From JBBRGG01 sp038240875 (GTDB lineage Bacteria; Planctomycetota; Phycisphaerae; Phycisphaerales; UBA1924), in NCBI GenBank assembly GCA_038240875.1, contig JBBRGG010000001.1, positions 1 to 54,997 on the forward strand: a stretch of DNA of 54,997 bases, in the 5' to 3' direction. Position 1 is the first letter of the stretch; every line of letters starts with the position of its first letter. The notes beneath the pieces are model-generated. The model was given only the letters and a program-made list of their open reading frames with translations, did no database searches and was not told the DNA's origin. Both the position numbers and the translations under genes were made by a program. Below, piece by piece: positions 44,397 to 52,726 of the stretch.

Positions 44397-45116
44397 ATGG
44401 TTCTAGGCATCCTCCAGTTCGACTTAGTTATCCCAGGCAGCGAGTCTCTAAAGGACAAGCGCCGCGTAATTCGTTCGGTGAAGGATCGGCTGCATCGCGA
44501 GCATCTTGCGGCGATCGCCGAGGTTGGATTGCTTGATCGCCTTGATGTTGCGCGGCTGGGCCTTGCGCTGGTTGGCTCTGATGGGCTGTACATCGGGCAA
44601 ACTCTTGACCGCATCATTGCGAAACTTACCACGCTTCCTGATGCACAGCTCGGCGGCGTCTTTCGCCAAGTCGTCCATGGCACCGGCGGGATCGACTCTC
44701 CTAGTGCCATGCCCGTGCCCGTTGACGCGGATGAAATCGCTCGCGAGATGCTCGCGCGTGCTGGTGAGCTTGCGTTCCTTGATGAAGATGCAGCGATCTA
44801 TTCGCCGGGGTCATTCGCAACCACGCAACACGACGCCAAGAAAGGTATTCCAAACGCGATGGCTCCAAACGCGCCATCTTCAAGCACGCAAGTAACAGGA
44901 TCAAACGTTCCGGCAACATCGCGCTTCGTGATGCCCACGGCGTTCCCCTTCAACCTCGCAGCAACCCAGCACATCGACCCGTATCCATCGAACGCTGATC
45001 CATTACATTCGTCTAACGATACAGCTTCGTCTAACGATACAGCTTCGTCCACAGATACTGCTTCGTCTAACGATACAGCTTCGTCCACAGATCCAGCCTC
45101 AGGAGGCACGCCTTGA
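44397..45116 (+). CDS. ylxP: YlxP-like DUF503 protein with C-terminal extension
   Basis: 239 residues from ATG 44397 (MVLGILQFDLVIPGS). The first 95 residues match DUF503/YlxP: 'SESLKDKRRVIRSVKDRL', 'AIAEVGLLDRLDVARLGLAL' and 'GLYIGQTLDRIIAKL'. In Bacillus this gene also lies between infB and rbfA, so the order supports the name. Its role is unclear and is presumed linked to translation or ribosome assembly. DUF503 proteins usually end near residue 95. Here about 140 more residues of Asp/Ser/Thr/Pro-rich sequence follow, ending in five near-identical six-residue units (SSNDTA/SSTDTA). The stop overlaps the rbfA start by four bases (TTGA), so the pair is translationally coupled. Confidence 0.85.
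   Translation: MVLGILQFDLVIPGSESLKDKRRVIRSVKDRLHREHLAAIAEVGLLDRLDVARLGLALVGSDGLYIGQTLDRIIAKLTTLPDAQLGGVFRQVVHGTGGIDSPSAMPVPVDADEIAREMLARAGELAFLDEDAAIYSPGSFATTQHDAKKGIPNAMAPNAPSSSTQVTGSNVPATSRFVMPTAFPFNLAATQHIDPYPSNADPLHSSNDTASSNDTASSTDTASSNDTASSTDPASGGTP
45009..45098 (+). repeat. 18-bp tandem repeat (x5) inside ylxP
   Basis: Five units of 18 bases, of the kind TCGTCTAACGATACAGCT with a TCCACAGAT variant, run in frame and encode SSNDTA/SSTDTA. The array ends just before the AGGAGG of rbfA. Confidence 0.9.
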
Positions 45117-46093
45117 ACCAACGCGCTCAGGTCCTGATCAGCGACATCCACCGCGCGGTGCAAGACATTCTTTCGCGAGGCTTGCAAGATCCGCGCGTAC
45201 GCGGGCTCGTCACCGTCACCAAGGTCACCATGGATGATGACATGACCCTCGCGGTGATCTATATCTCTGTGTATCCGCACGACCGCGAAACGCTCGTGCT
45301 TCATGGCATTTCCAATGCGGCCAAGTTCATCCGCCGCGAAGCCGGTGAAACCGTCCGCGCTCGCACGCTGCCCACCTTCATGTTCAAGCTCGATACCACG
45401 CTCAAAACGCAGGCCAACATCATCGACGCATTGCTCAAGGCCAACGAGGGTGAGTCCACCGCTCCGGGTACGTGGGGTCCAGCGGTTGTCGCGCCCGCTT
45501 CAGATGAGCCCGATGCGCAAGCCAGTATGCATTCCAATGCGACGACGCGCACGCCGAGCGCTACACCCGCTGGAAGTTGGCCCGCGCGAAAGCCTGCAGC
45601 ACTCGTTAAACCGGGTTCTTTGCCTGTGGCACAATCAGGGAAAAAGATCGCCGATGTGGATGTAAATGAGTACGGAGCGGACATGGTTGATGACTTTGAC
45701 TTCGCCGAAGCGCCGCGTAAGCCACGTGGGGGCGATCGCGCGAATCGTGATACTGCTTCGGCTGGCTCGCGTGGCTCAAAATCAAAATCAAACGCGGAGA
45801 AGCCGGCTGCTTCTGGTAAGCGTGCCAGATCAGGCAAGCAAGCTGGCTCAGGCAAGCAAGCTGGCTCATCGAGCAAGTACAAAGACGGCACGAAGGGTTC
45901 GGTCGCCAAAGGTACTTCTCCCAAACGTGCTTCCAATCGCCGCTCTGAAGCTGCGGCTGTCCAGCTCGCACCCAAAGCATTAACGCGTGCCAAGCGATTG
46001 GCGTTGGGCAATACTTCGGCACCAGTTCGCCAGCCAGCCAAAGATTCTAAATCGAATTCCAAGCCCGCAGCCCGGCGTCGTACGTCCAAGTAA
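45113..46093 (+). CDS. rbfA: Ribosome-binding factor A with long basic tail
   Basis: 326 residues from TTG 45113, backed by AGGAGG at 45101-45106. The first 115 residues are RbfA: 'LISDIHRAVQDILSRGLQDP', 'GLVTVTKVTMDDDMTLAVIY' and 'IRREAGETVRARTLPTFMFK'. RbfA is a KH-type cold-shock factor that binds the 30S near 16S helix 1 during maturation. Typical RbfA has about 120-135 residues. The remaining 200 here are low-complexity, first Ser/Pro/Ala and then Lys/Ser/Arg-rich (SGKQAGSGKQAGS, 'PAARRRTSK'), probably disordered and RNA-contacting. truB, the usual next gene, is missing. Confidence 0.93.
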   Translation: MNQRAQVLISDIHRAVQDILSRGLQDPRVRGLVTVTKVTMDDDMTLAVIYISVYPHDRETLVLHGISNAAKFIRREAGETVRARTLPTFMFKLDTTLKTQANIIDALLKANEGESTAPGTWGPAVVAPASDEPDAQASMHSNATTRTPSATPAGSWPARKPAALVKPGSLPVAQSGKKIADVDVNEYGADMVDDFDFAEAPRKPRGGDRANRDTASAGSRGSKSKSNAEKPAASGKRARSGKQAGSGKQAGSSSKYKDGTKGSVAKGTSPKRASNRRSEAAAVQLAPKALTRAKRLALGNTSAPVRQPAKDSKSNSKPAARRRTSK

Positions 46094-46167
46094 GCCCGAA
46101 CGCAACGCAGCTCTTGTCCCGCCGCTGATCTCGATACATTCAAGCTTGTCCATCGCGCGAGAACATA

Positions 46168-47436
46168 GTGAGCAGACAACACGACAATTCCAAAAAACTT
46201 GCTCCTCTGCTTCGCAAGTTGCGGACACGCTTTGGTGCTGCAGTATTGCCAATCGCACCATTTGCTGAATCACACGCTTCGCACGCGGTTGTAAACGCTG
46301 CACAACAACCTGCTATTTCTGTAAGTCATGCAACCGCTGACTTGGCTACACCAGCGTCTGCTGCGCAACCCAATTCATCTGGCGGGTCCAACTCATCCAG
46401 CGGATCAACTTCGTTCGGCTCGGTATTCGCGAAGGAAACCATCCTACTGGAGCTGGTCTTTGCGCTCTTGGCGTGGAATGCATCGACCAAGCAAGCCCAT
46501 GCCGCCCTTTCGCGCATCGGCGAGAGTGTTGTTGATTTCAATGAGCTGCGGGTGTGCGACGAGGACGAGATCGAAGCACTTTTCGCCTGCGACAACTACC
46601 ACTATGCAGCCGAGCGAGCCGCGCGCATTCGTGCCGCTCTCAACGACGTGTTTCGGCGTCAGCATGGCATGACGCTCGCGGGCCTGCGTGAAGCACCAAA
46701 GCGTGAAGCTCGCCACTTTCTCGAATCAATCGATGGCGTGCCGCGATATGCAGCTGCTCGTGTTGCGTGTGGCGTGCTTGGCGTGCATGCGGTGCCGGTG
46801 GATGATCGCCTGCGCGATTTGCTTGCGCGCGAATCGGTTGTCGCACAGAGCGCGAGCGTGGACGAAGCCTCGAACATGCTCGAACGCGCAATTGCCTCAG
46901 CGGAATCACACGCCGTCGTCGCGTTGTTGTTTGCATGGTCGGACGCGGAAGGCTCAAAGGAACTGTCTGAACTTGCCGGCGACAACGCCGTTGTGAAACG
47001 TGATCTAGCCGCAGATCCCCATGACACGGACGCGACGCATCTACCGCGGCTGCACCCCAAGAAGCCCTCGAAGTCGTCCGTGGCAGCAGCCTCCAAACAG
47101 CTTGCTAAACCCACGCCGAAACCGACGCCTAAACCAACCACAAAGCCAGCACGGCGGGCAACCAAATCGGCAGGCACAACCGATGAATTCTTGCCTGCTA
47201 CAACTACCACAACGACTACCACTCTCAACAGCACCAAGTCCAAATCCGCACGCATTAAAAACTCTGCTGCGAAAGATAGAGCAACCGGGGCATCTCCAGC
47301 AAACGACGACGATAGCAAACTTGCCGTCAAACCTGCCGTCAAACCAGCAGCCAAACCAGCAGCCAAACCCACTGATAATCAATCCAAATCTAATCCTTCG
47401 GCCTCTTCATCGCCACGCACGCGGCAGCGGAGCTGA
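46168..47436 (+). CDS. Endonuclease III-fold (HhH-GPD-like) protein lacking the catalytic lysine
   Basis: 422 residues from GTG 46168. A Ser/Ala-rich stretch precedes an HhH-GPD type helical core (about 90-250): 'ILLELVFALLAWNASTKQAH', 'ALFACDNYHYAAERAARIRA', 'LREAPKREARHFLESIDGV' and 'PRYAAARVACGVLGVHAVPV', then DD. In Nth the hairpin is LPGVGRKTA with the Schiff-base Lys. Here the aligned residue is Tyr (DGVPRYAAA), while the Asp after 'PV' is kept. No four-Cys iron-sulfur motif follows. The last 150 residues are Lys/Pro/Ala repeats (KPTPKPTPK, KPAVKPAAKPAAKP). It may bind damaged DNA without bifunctional lyase activity. The gene follows rbfA by 74 bases. Confidence 0.65.
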   Translation: MSRQHDNSKKLAPLLRKLRTRFGAAVLPIAPFAESHASHAVVNAAQQPAISVSHATADLATPASAAQPNSSGGSNSSSGSTSFGSVFAKETILLELVFALLAWNASTKQAHAALSRIGESVVDFNELRVCDEDEIEALFACDNYHYAAERAARIRAALNDVFRRQHGMTLAGLREAPKREARHFLESIDGVPRYAAARVACGVLGVHAVPVDDRLRDLLARESVVAQSASVDEASNMLERAIASAESHAVVALLFAWSDAEGSKELSELAGDNAVVKRDLAADPHDTDATHLPRLHPKKPSKSSVAAASKQLAKPTPKPTPKPTTKPARRATKSAGTTDEFLPATTTTTTTTLNSTKSKSARIKNSAAKDRATGASPANDDDSKLAVKPAVKPAAKPAAKPTDNQSKSNPSASSSPRTRQRS

Positions 47437-47658
47437 TACCACCAACTCGCTTTCATACAAGAGTGAGACGCCCGAAGCACGATTACCAATCGTCCCGCTG
47501 CCCAATCACTACGTACATACGCTTCTACGTCTCATCGGCAAGGTACAAGGCCTTATAGGCTCATGCAGGCCGAAGCAGGCTCGTAGCAGGCGAAACTGTG
47601 CAACCCGCCGTCGTACACGCTGGCATTCAGTGTTCTTTGCCCCACATACCCACACGCC

Positions 47659-50600
47659 ATGCAAGACACCCACACACACAATATCGACGCTCGCTCGCAC
47701 GCGGAACTCGAAGCCACACATTCGTTACACGCCGCGGCTGTCACTCGCGGCCTTAAGCCCGTGAACTCGGTTTCACGCGCCCCAACACACAGTAACCGAT
47801 TGTTGGCGTTCGCGCTCTTTGCTCTCGCAGGTGGGTTGCATGGCTGCGCGACCAAGATCGTGAAGTATCCTGATACATTAGCGCCCAACACCAACTCGGC
47901 GACACAAGGCCGTACGATTGCAAGTGCACGACTTGCACTTCTCGCGCGAGCGGGTGAGCTTGATTCGACTCCCGTTGTAGTGCGTGAAACTTCGGCCATA
48001 GAAGGCATCGAGATCGCCGCGCTACCTCCTGGGCTTGATGCAGCGACGATTACGCCATTCCAAATGAATGAGCTCGGCTCCGATTCGCCACGAATGCTCA
48101 CGTTGTTCGCTGTCGTCAAGTCGTTGCTTGCAAAGACAAACATCGACGCCGAACCACAGCCTGTAAACATCGACGCAAATCCAAATGCAGAACCAAACGC
48201 AAAACCAAATTTAAACGCAGTAGCTCCAGCTGCGCAGGCTGATGTTCAGGAAGATGAGAAGACCGACGCGTTTCGTTTGTATACATCGGGTCGTTTGGCG
48301 CTCAAGGCCAAGGACGCGGAGCAAGCCGCCACAGATTTAGAGTCGGCAGCCCGACTCGATCCTAACGCGCCCGAGATCTGGCGCTCACTCGGCGAAGCGC
48401 AGATCGCGCTAGGGCGACGTGCTTCCGGGCTTGCGTCCCTTCGCAAGGCGGCAACCCTCGGGCTTCGTGAGCCGGGTATGCTCTTTACGCTCGCGCGCGA
48501 AGCACGACGAAGCAACAAGCACGATCAAGCCGCGACGATCTATGCACAGATCCTTCATGATGCTTCGCTCATCAACGCCGAAGCCGATTCAAATGCTGGA
48601 CGTGGGATCTTTATCGATAAAACTGTCATCGATAAAGCTGTCATCGATCCTGGTTTAGCGATGCTCTGCTTCCTTGATCTCGCCGGCGCACTCGACGCGC
48701 TGGGCTATAGCAGTGCGTCTCTTGAATCGCTGATGAATGGCTTGGAGATCTCGCTCAACCAAGTCTCGACGACGCGCTACCGCGACGAAGCTTCCGAAGC
48801 CGTGCGCTATCGCAGCTCGCAATGGATGGCTGGTGGCGACCTAGCTATGCGTCTAAACAACGCAGGCGTTGCGCGAAAGATGTACGACCAAGCCGCGCGT
48901 GGCACGATGCTCGATCCCGCGCCGCTCCTGGCTCGTCGAGTACACGCGGCGCTTCAAGCCGGCAACCCCGCTCGGGCCGCAATCGCCGTGGTCGATGACA
49001 TCACGCGCATGCGTGGCCGCGTCGATGAACGCCAGATTGACCTCATCGCGTTCCTCGTACAGCAACCCACGTCGCGCCAGGCAGGAATCGGCCCGCTGCT
49101 CGCCAATTGCATCGGCATCGATACCGATGCAACGATTGCTCCATCGACCGAAACAACTCCTGCTATCGAAGCGACTCGCACGATCCGCGTACGCCTCGCG
49201 CTCGCGCAGGCCGCCGCATATTCCGCTGAACCAAGCAATGAACCCGCGCGAAACGCGCTACGTCGTTTGCTCGCTGAAGATCCGCTCGATGGCGATCTGC
49301 TCCTCGCGCTGACCCAGATGCACGATGAGAATTCGAGCACTACAGATCGTGCCGCCGACGCATACGCCATCGTCGATCAAGCACCACTTGCGGCCTTTGT
49401 CGCCGCGAATGTGCTTCTTGCCGATGGCCGTGTCGCTGCAGACGTAGCTTCGCGTCCAGCATCAATTAACATCGGCGAAGCACTCGTTCAAGCCGCGCTC
49501 TTGACGCGCGTCGGCAAGGGCAGCGTAGCGCTGGAACGCATTCGCACAATTGTCGAAGTTAACCCATCCCACCCCGCCGTCCTTTCGATCGCGATTCAGA
49601 TCGCTTCGACACAGGGCGCATGGAGCGATATGGCTCGCTGGCTCGATGCTCTTGAACCTCTGCAAGGCATTGGCGCGCTTCGGTCAAAGGTCGCGGCGTA
49701 CATGGCTGCACAGCGCAGCGATGACGCGCGATCAGCCTCTTTTGAACTTCTCGCGCCGGTGTTGTCTCTCGCCGAAGTTGCTTCGCATGCGAGTTCGTCG
49801 ATGAGCACGCCTGCGGGACAAGCTTCAGTTACCGAGCAATATCCGCTCACGGTTTCGGACATGTTGCTCGGTGCCCAGCTTGCTCTAGTTGCCTCAAACA
49901 AGTCCGAAGCCGAGCGATTGGTAACCGCGGCGATCAAGCTTGATCGCTTCGATGAGCGCGGCTACGAAGCGGCATTCCAGTTCTATGGCCCTTTGAGCCC
50001 CGCCACGAATCAAGCTATGGTTTCGCAAACCGGCGCAACTCTTCGACAAATGATTCCAGGTAGCCGATTCATTCGCCTTGTATCAACGCAGGAGCTCGCG
50101 TCTCGATCACTCTGGAAGCAAGTTGCCGAACAAGCCGAGCAACTGCTTGAACCTAACATCGAATCGCCGAACGTTCTGGACATGTACGCGACAGCAATCG
50201 AGCGTTCCGCAGCGACCAATCCAGCCGTCGCCGAAGTTGCAGAATCCAATCTTCAAGCGCGCCACAAGGCTCGCGCGCAAAGCCCGTTGCTCACCATCGC
50301 GCTCGCACGTGTTTTGGCAGCACGCGACAAGGGCGATGAAGCCGACACGCTCCTCGAGCGTTCGTACGGGAAACTCGCAATTCCCGAACTCGCTCGCGCG
50401 CGCGAACGGCTCCTTCGCTACACGTTGGCAAAGCCACAAGCCGCCGACGCTCTCACGCGAGCGCGACTCGACGCCGCCCCCAAAAACATCGAGAACACGC
50501 TCGAACTTGCCGAGTTCCACAAGGAGCAAAATCAATACGCTACGGCCGCCACTACCCTTCGCGAGAACCTACCTACCACGGTTCGGCTCACCCGTGCACA

Positions 50601-51792
50601 CGCATCGCGCCTCGTGCAATTGGTCGCGGGCTTCACCCAGGAATCGATTACGAAAAATAGCCCTTCAACTGCGGCTGGCATTCTCGACCTTCTCGATGCG
50701 GTCGCATCGCGCGACGAAGTCCGCCTTCCCGAACAACTCGACGCCGCGCGGGTCGCGCTCTTAGCGCAGACCGTGCCCGAAGACACACGCAGGCTCCTTG
50801 ATGCCTGTAAAGAATTTGCAAAGCGGCATCCCGCGCGAGCCCTACCAACCTATGGCACAATCGCCGAAGCGTTACTCACGCGCGACAACCCCGCAGCCGC
50901 ACTCGCCTTCCTTCGCGGCGCGAGCTCTGAAATCAATCCACCCAGCGACCTGATCCTATTTGAAACCTATCGCCTGACCGTACTGCGTGGCACGCGCGAC
51001 GATCACCTCGCGCTCCCCATCGAGATCAACGAGCCGATTCGTATCGCGATGCTTGTCACTACTATCACCGGCAATAAGCCGCCATCGATGGAGCCCGCCA
51101 GACTTCGCGCCGAGATCTATTACCTCATCGGTAACGCCCTTTCATCCATCAACAAAGTCGACGATGGCCACGCCTTGTACGACGCGGCACTCACGCTCGA
51201 ACCTATGCACCCGTGGGTCAACAACAATTACGGTTACGCCTTGTTGACAAAGGGTGGCGACTTTGAGCGCGCCCGCAGCATGATCGAGATCGCCTTCGCT
51301 AGCAAGCCCAACGAACCATCTATCATCGATTCGATGGGCTGGGTTCGCTATATGGAAAACCGCCTCGTAACCAAGTACAATGCCGATGGCACCATTATCG
51401 AACGCGGCGCACTCGATCTGCTCGCGGTTGCCGCCAATCTTGCCGATGAAGACTCCGCGACTGAAGTCTACTGCCATCTTGGCGACGCCCTTTGGCGTGC
51501 GGGCCAAAACGACCAGGCTCTTATCCACTGGAACACCGCGTTTAAAGCTGGCAAGGCGCGCCTGCGCGAGCTTGATTCCCTCCGCAAGCTACGCGGCCAA
51601 CAGCAACAAGAAGAGGAAGATCCCGCCATCGAGTCTCGCTTTGAAATCGAAATCACCACCCTCACTCAACGACTGGAAGCCAAGATCAACGCCGCTTCGC
51701 AAGGCAAGAAGCCACCTGTCGCCGAACAAATCGGCCTGAAGCCGCTGCTGGTTCCCAAAGCCGTGCCAGAAGTCGTACCCGGCATGCCCTGA
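47659..51792 (+). CDS. Giant TPR lipoprotein, 1377 aa
   Basis: From ATG 47659, or from GTG 47761, which gives a shorter and more usual signal (MNSVSRAP...). Residues 46-64 are hydrophobic and end in the lipobox LHGC with Cys about 64, so it is a lipoprotein. After an Asn/Pro-rich linker come TPR helices ('RLYTSGRLALKAKDAEQAAT', 'LGEAQIALGRRASGLASL'). A long alpha-solenoid follows, with repeats continuing to the C-terminus ('LEPMHPWVNNNYGYALLTKG', 'PSIIDSMGWVRYMENRL', 'YCHLGDALWRAGQNDQALIH'). The C-terminal part resembles the TPR units of exopolysaccharide or PEP-CTERM-type proteins. It is probably a periplasmic scaffold. The exact function and partners are unknown. Confidence 0.82.
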   Translation: MQDTHTHNIDARSHAELEATHSLHAAAVTRGLKPVNSVSRAPTHSNRLLAFALFALAGGLHGCATKIVKYPDTLAPNTNSATQGRTIASARLALLARAGELDSTPVVVRETSAIEGIEIAALPPGLDAATITPFQMNELGSDSPRMLTLFAVVKSLLAKTNIDAEPQPVNIDANPNAEPNAKPNLNAVAPAAQADVQEDEKTDAFRLYTSGRLALKAKDAEQAATDLESAARLDPNAPEIWRSLGEAQIALGRRASGLASLRKAATLGLREPGMLFTLAREARRSNKHDQAATIYAQILHDASLINAEADSNAGRGIFIDKTVIDKAVIDPGLAMLCFLDLAGALDALGYSSASLESLMNGLEISLNQVSTTRYRDEASEAVRYRSSQWMAGGDLAMRLNNAGVARKMYDQAARGTMLDPAPLLARRVHAALQAGNPARAAIAVVDDITRMRGRVDERQIDLIAFLVQQPTSRQAGIGPLLANCIGIDTDATIAPSTETTPAIEATRTIRVRLALAQAAAYSAEPSNEPARNALRRLLAEDPLDGDLLLALTQMHDENSSTTDRAADAYAIVDQAPLAAFVAANVLLADGRVAADVASRPASINIGEALVQAALLTRVGKGSVALERIRTIVEVNPSHPAVLSIAIQIASTQGAWSDMARWLDALEPLQGIGALRSKVAAYMAAQRSDDARSASFELLAPVLSLAEVASHASSSMSTPAGQASVTEQYPLTVSDMLLGAQLALVASNKSEAERLVTAAIKLDRFDERGYEAAFQFYGPLSPATNQAMVSQTGATLRQMIPGSRFIRLVSTQELASRSLWKQVAEQAEQLLEPNIESPNVLDMYATAIERSAATNPAVAEVAESNLQARHKARAQSPLLTIALARVLAARDKGDEADTLLERSYGKLAIPELARARERLLRYTLAKPQAADALTRARLDAAPKNIENTLELAEFHKEQNQYATAATTLRENLPTTVRLTRAHASRLVQLVAGFTQESITKNSPSTAAGILDLLDAVASRDEVRLPEQLDAARVALLAQTVPEDTRRLLDACKEFAKRHPARALPTYGTIAEALLTRDNPAAALAFLRGASSEINPPSDLILFETYRLTVLRGTRDDHLALPIEINEPIRIAMLVTTITGNKPPSMEPARLRAEIYYLIGNALSSINKVDDGHALYDAALTLEPMHPWVNNNYGYALLTKGGDFERARSMIEIAFASKPNEPSIIDSMGWVRYMENRLVTKYNADGTIIERGALDLLAVAANLADEDSATEVYCHLGDALWRAGQNDQALIHWNTAFKAGKARLRELDSLRKLRGQQQQEEEDPAIESRFEIEITTLTQRLEAKINAASQGKKPPVAEQIGLKPLLVPKAVPEVVPGMP

Positions 51793-51905
51793 TCGCACCA
51801 TATAGTTTGTGGTGTGTACATTGCCCTTTGATTCAATCTGGCATTGCAAACGAAATTTCAGCGTGCAAACCGCGCTCGCCGTGCGAACACCCAAGGACTT
51901 CACTC

Positions 51906-52691
51906 GTGGCAGGACACAACAAATGGAGCAAGATCAAGCACCGCAAGGCGCAAGTCGAAAAGAAAAAGACCAAGCTCTGGAGCAAGATCTCGCGCGCCAT
52001 TATGGTCGCCGCTCGTAACGGCGGCGGTGATCCCGAAACCAATCTCTCACTCCGTTACGCCATCGATGAAGCACGCTACGCCAACATGCCCCGTGACACC
52101 ATCGAGCGCGCGGTCAAAAAAGGTACCGGCGATGGCGATCAATCCAGCTTCGAGACCGTTCGCTACGAAGGCTACTCACCCGGCGGCATCGCAGTCGTTG
52201 TCGATGCCCTCACCGATAATCGAACCCGCACTATCGTCGATGTTCGTAACAGCTTCCTCGATGTCGGCGGCAACGTCGGCGCATCCGGATGCGTTGCCTA
52301 TATGTTCCAGCCACGAGGCATCATCATCGTCTCAGGCAAAGGCCTAACCGAAGATCGCCTTCTCGAAATCGTGATCGACGCGGGCGCACTCGACGTGCAC
52401 TCAACTCTCGATCCCGACGCCGATCCGCACGCAGACCCCGATGACCCAGAAGACGATAGTGGCGTTCGCGCCTTTGAAGTGACAACCCAAGTCGCTGCCT
52501 TCGGCGCCGTGCGCGATGCTGCGGAACGTGCCAATCTCACGATTGTTGCTGCCGAACTTACGATGATCCCCGACACGATCACCGCCGTCGCAGGCGAACA
52601 TGCAAAGAGCGTGCTCGCGCTTGTCGATGCGCTCGAAGACCTCGACGACGTGCAAAAGGTCTACACCAACGCCGACATACACGACGAATAA
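51906..52691 (+). CDS. yebC: YebC/PmpR family protein (translation/transcription regulator)
   Basis: 261 residues from GTG 51906, which gives MAGHNKWSKIKHRKAQVEKK, the universal start of the family, with AAGGA 8 bases upstream; the frame opens earlier to 51807. Domain I ('KLWSKISRAIMVAARNGGGD'), domain II ('IERAVKKGTGDG', 'YEGYSPGGIAVVVDALTDNR') and domain III ('LTMIPDTITAVAGEHAKSV') are all present. An acidic loop (DPDADPHADPDDPEDD) near 180 is an insertion. Family members bind DNA as regulators or, as shown for some, relieve ribosome stalling at proline runs. It converges on phoH2. Confidence 0.95.
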   Translation: MAGHNKWSKIKHRKAQVEKKKTKLWSKISRAIMVAARNGGGDPETNLSLRYAIDEARYANMPRDTIERAVKKGTGDGDQSSFETVRYEGYSPGGIAVVVDALTDNRTRTIVDVRNSFLDVGGNVGASGCVAYMFQPRGIIIVSGKGLTEDRLLEIVIDAGALDVHSTLDPDADPHADPDDPEDDSGVRAFEVTTQVAAFGAVRDAAERANLTIVAAELTMIPDTITAVAGEHAKSVLALVDALEDLDDVQKVYTNADIHDE

Positions 52692-52726
52692 TGACTGTTT
52701 CCAAACAACACTCGCACGCTCACTCT

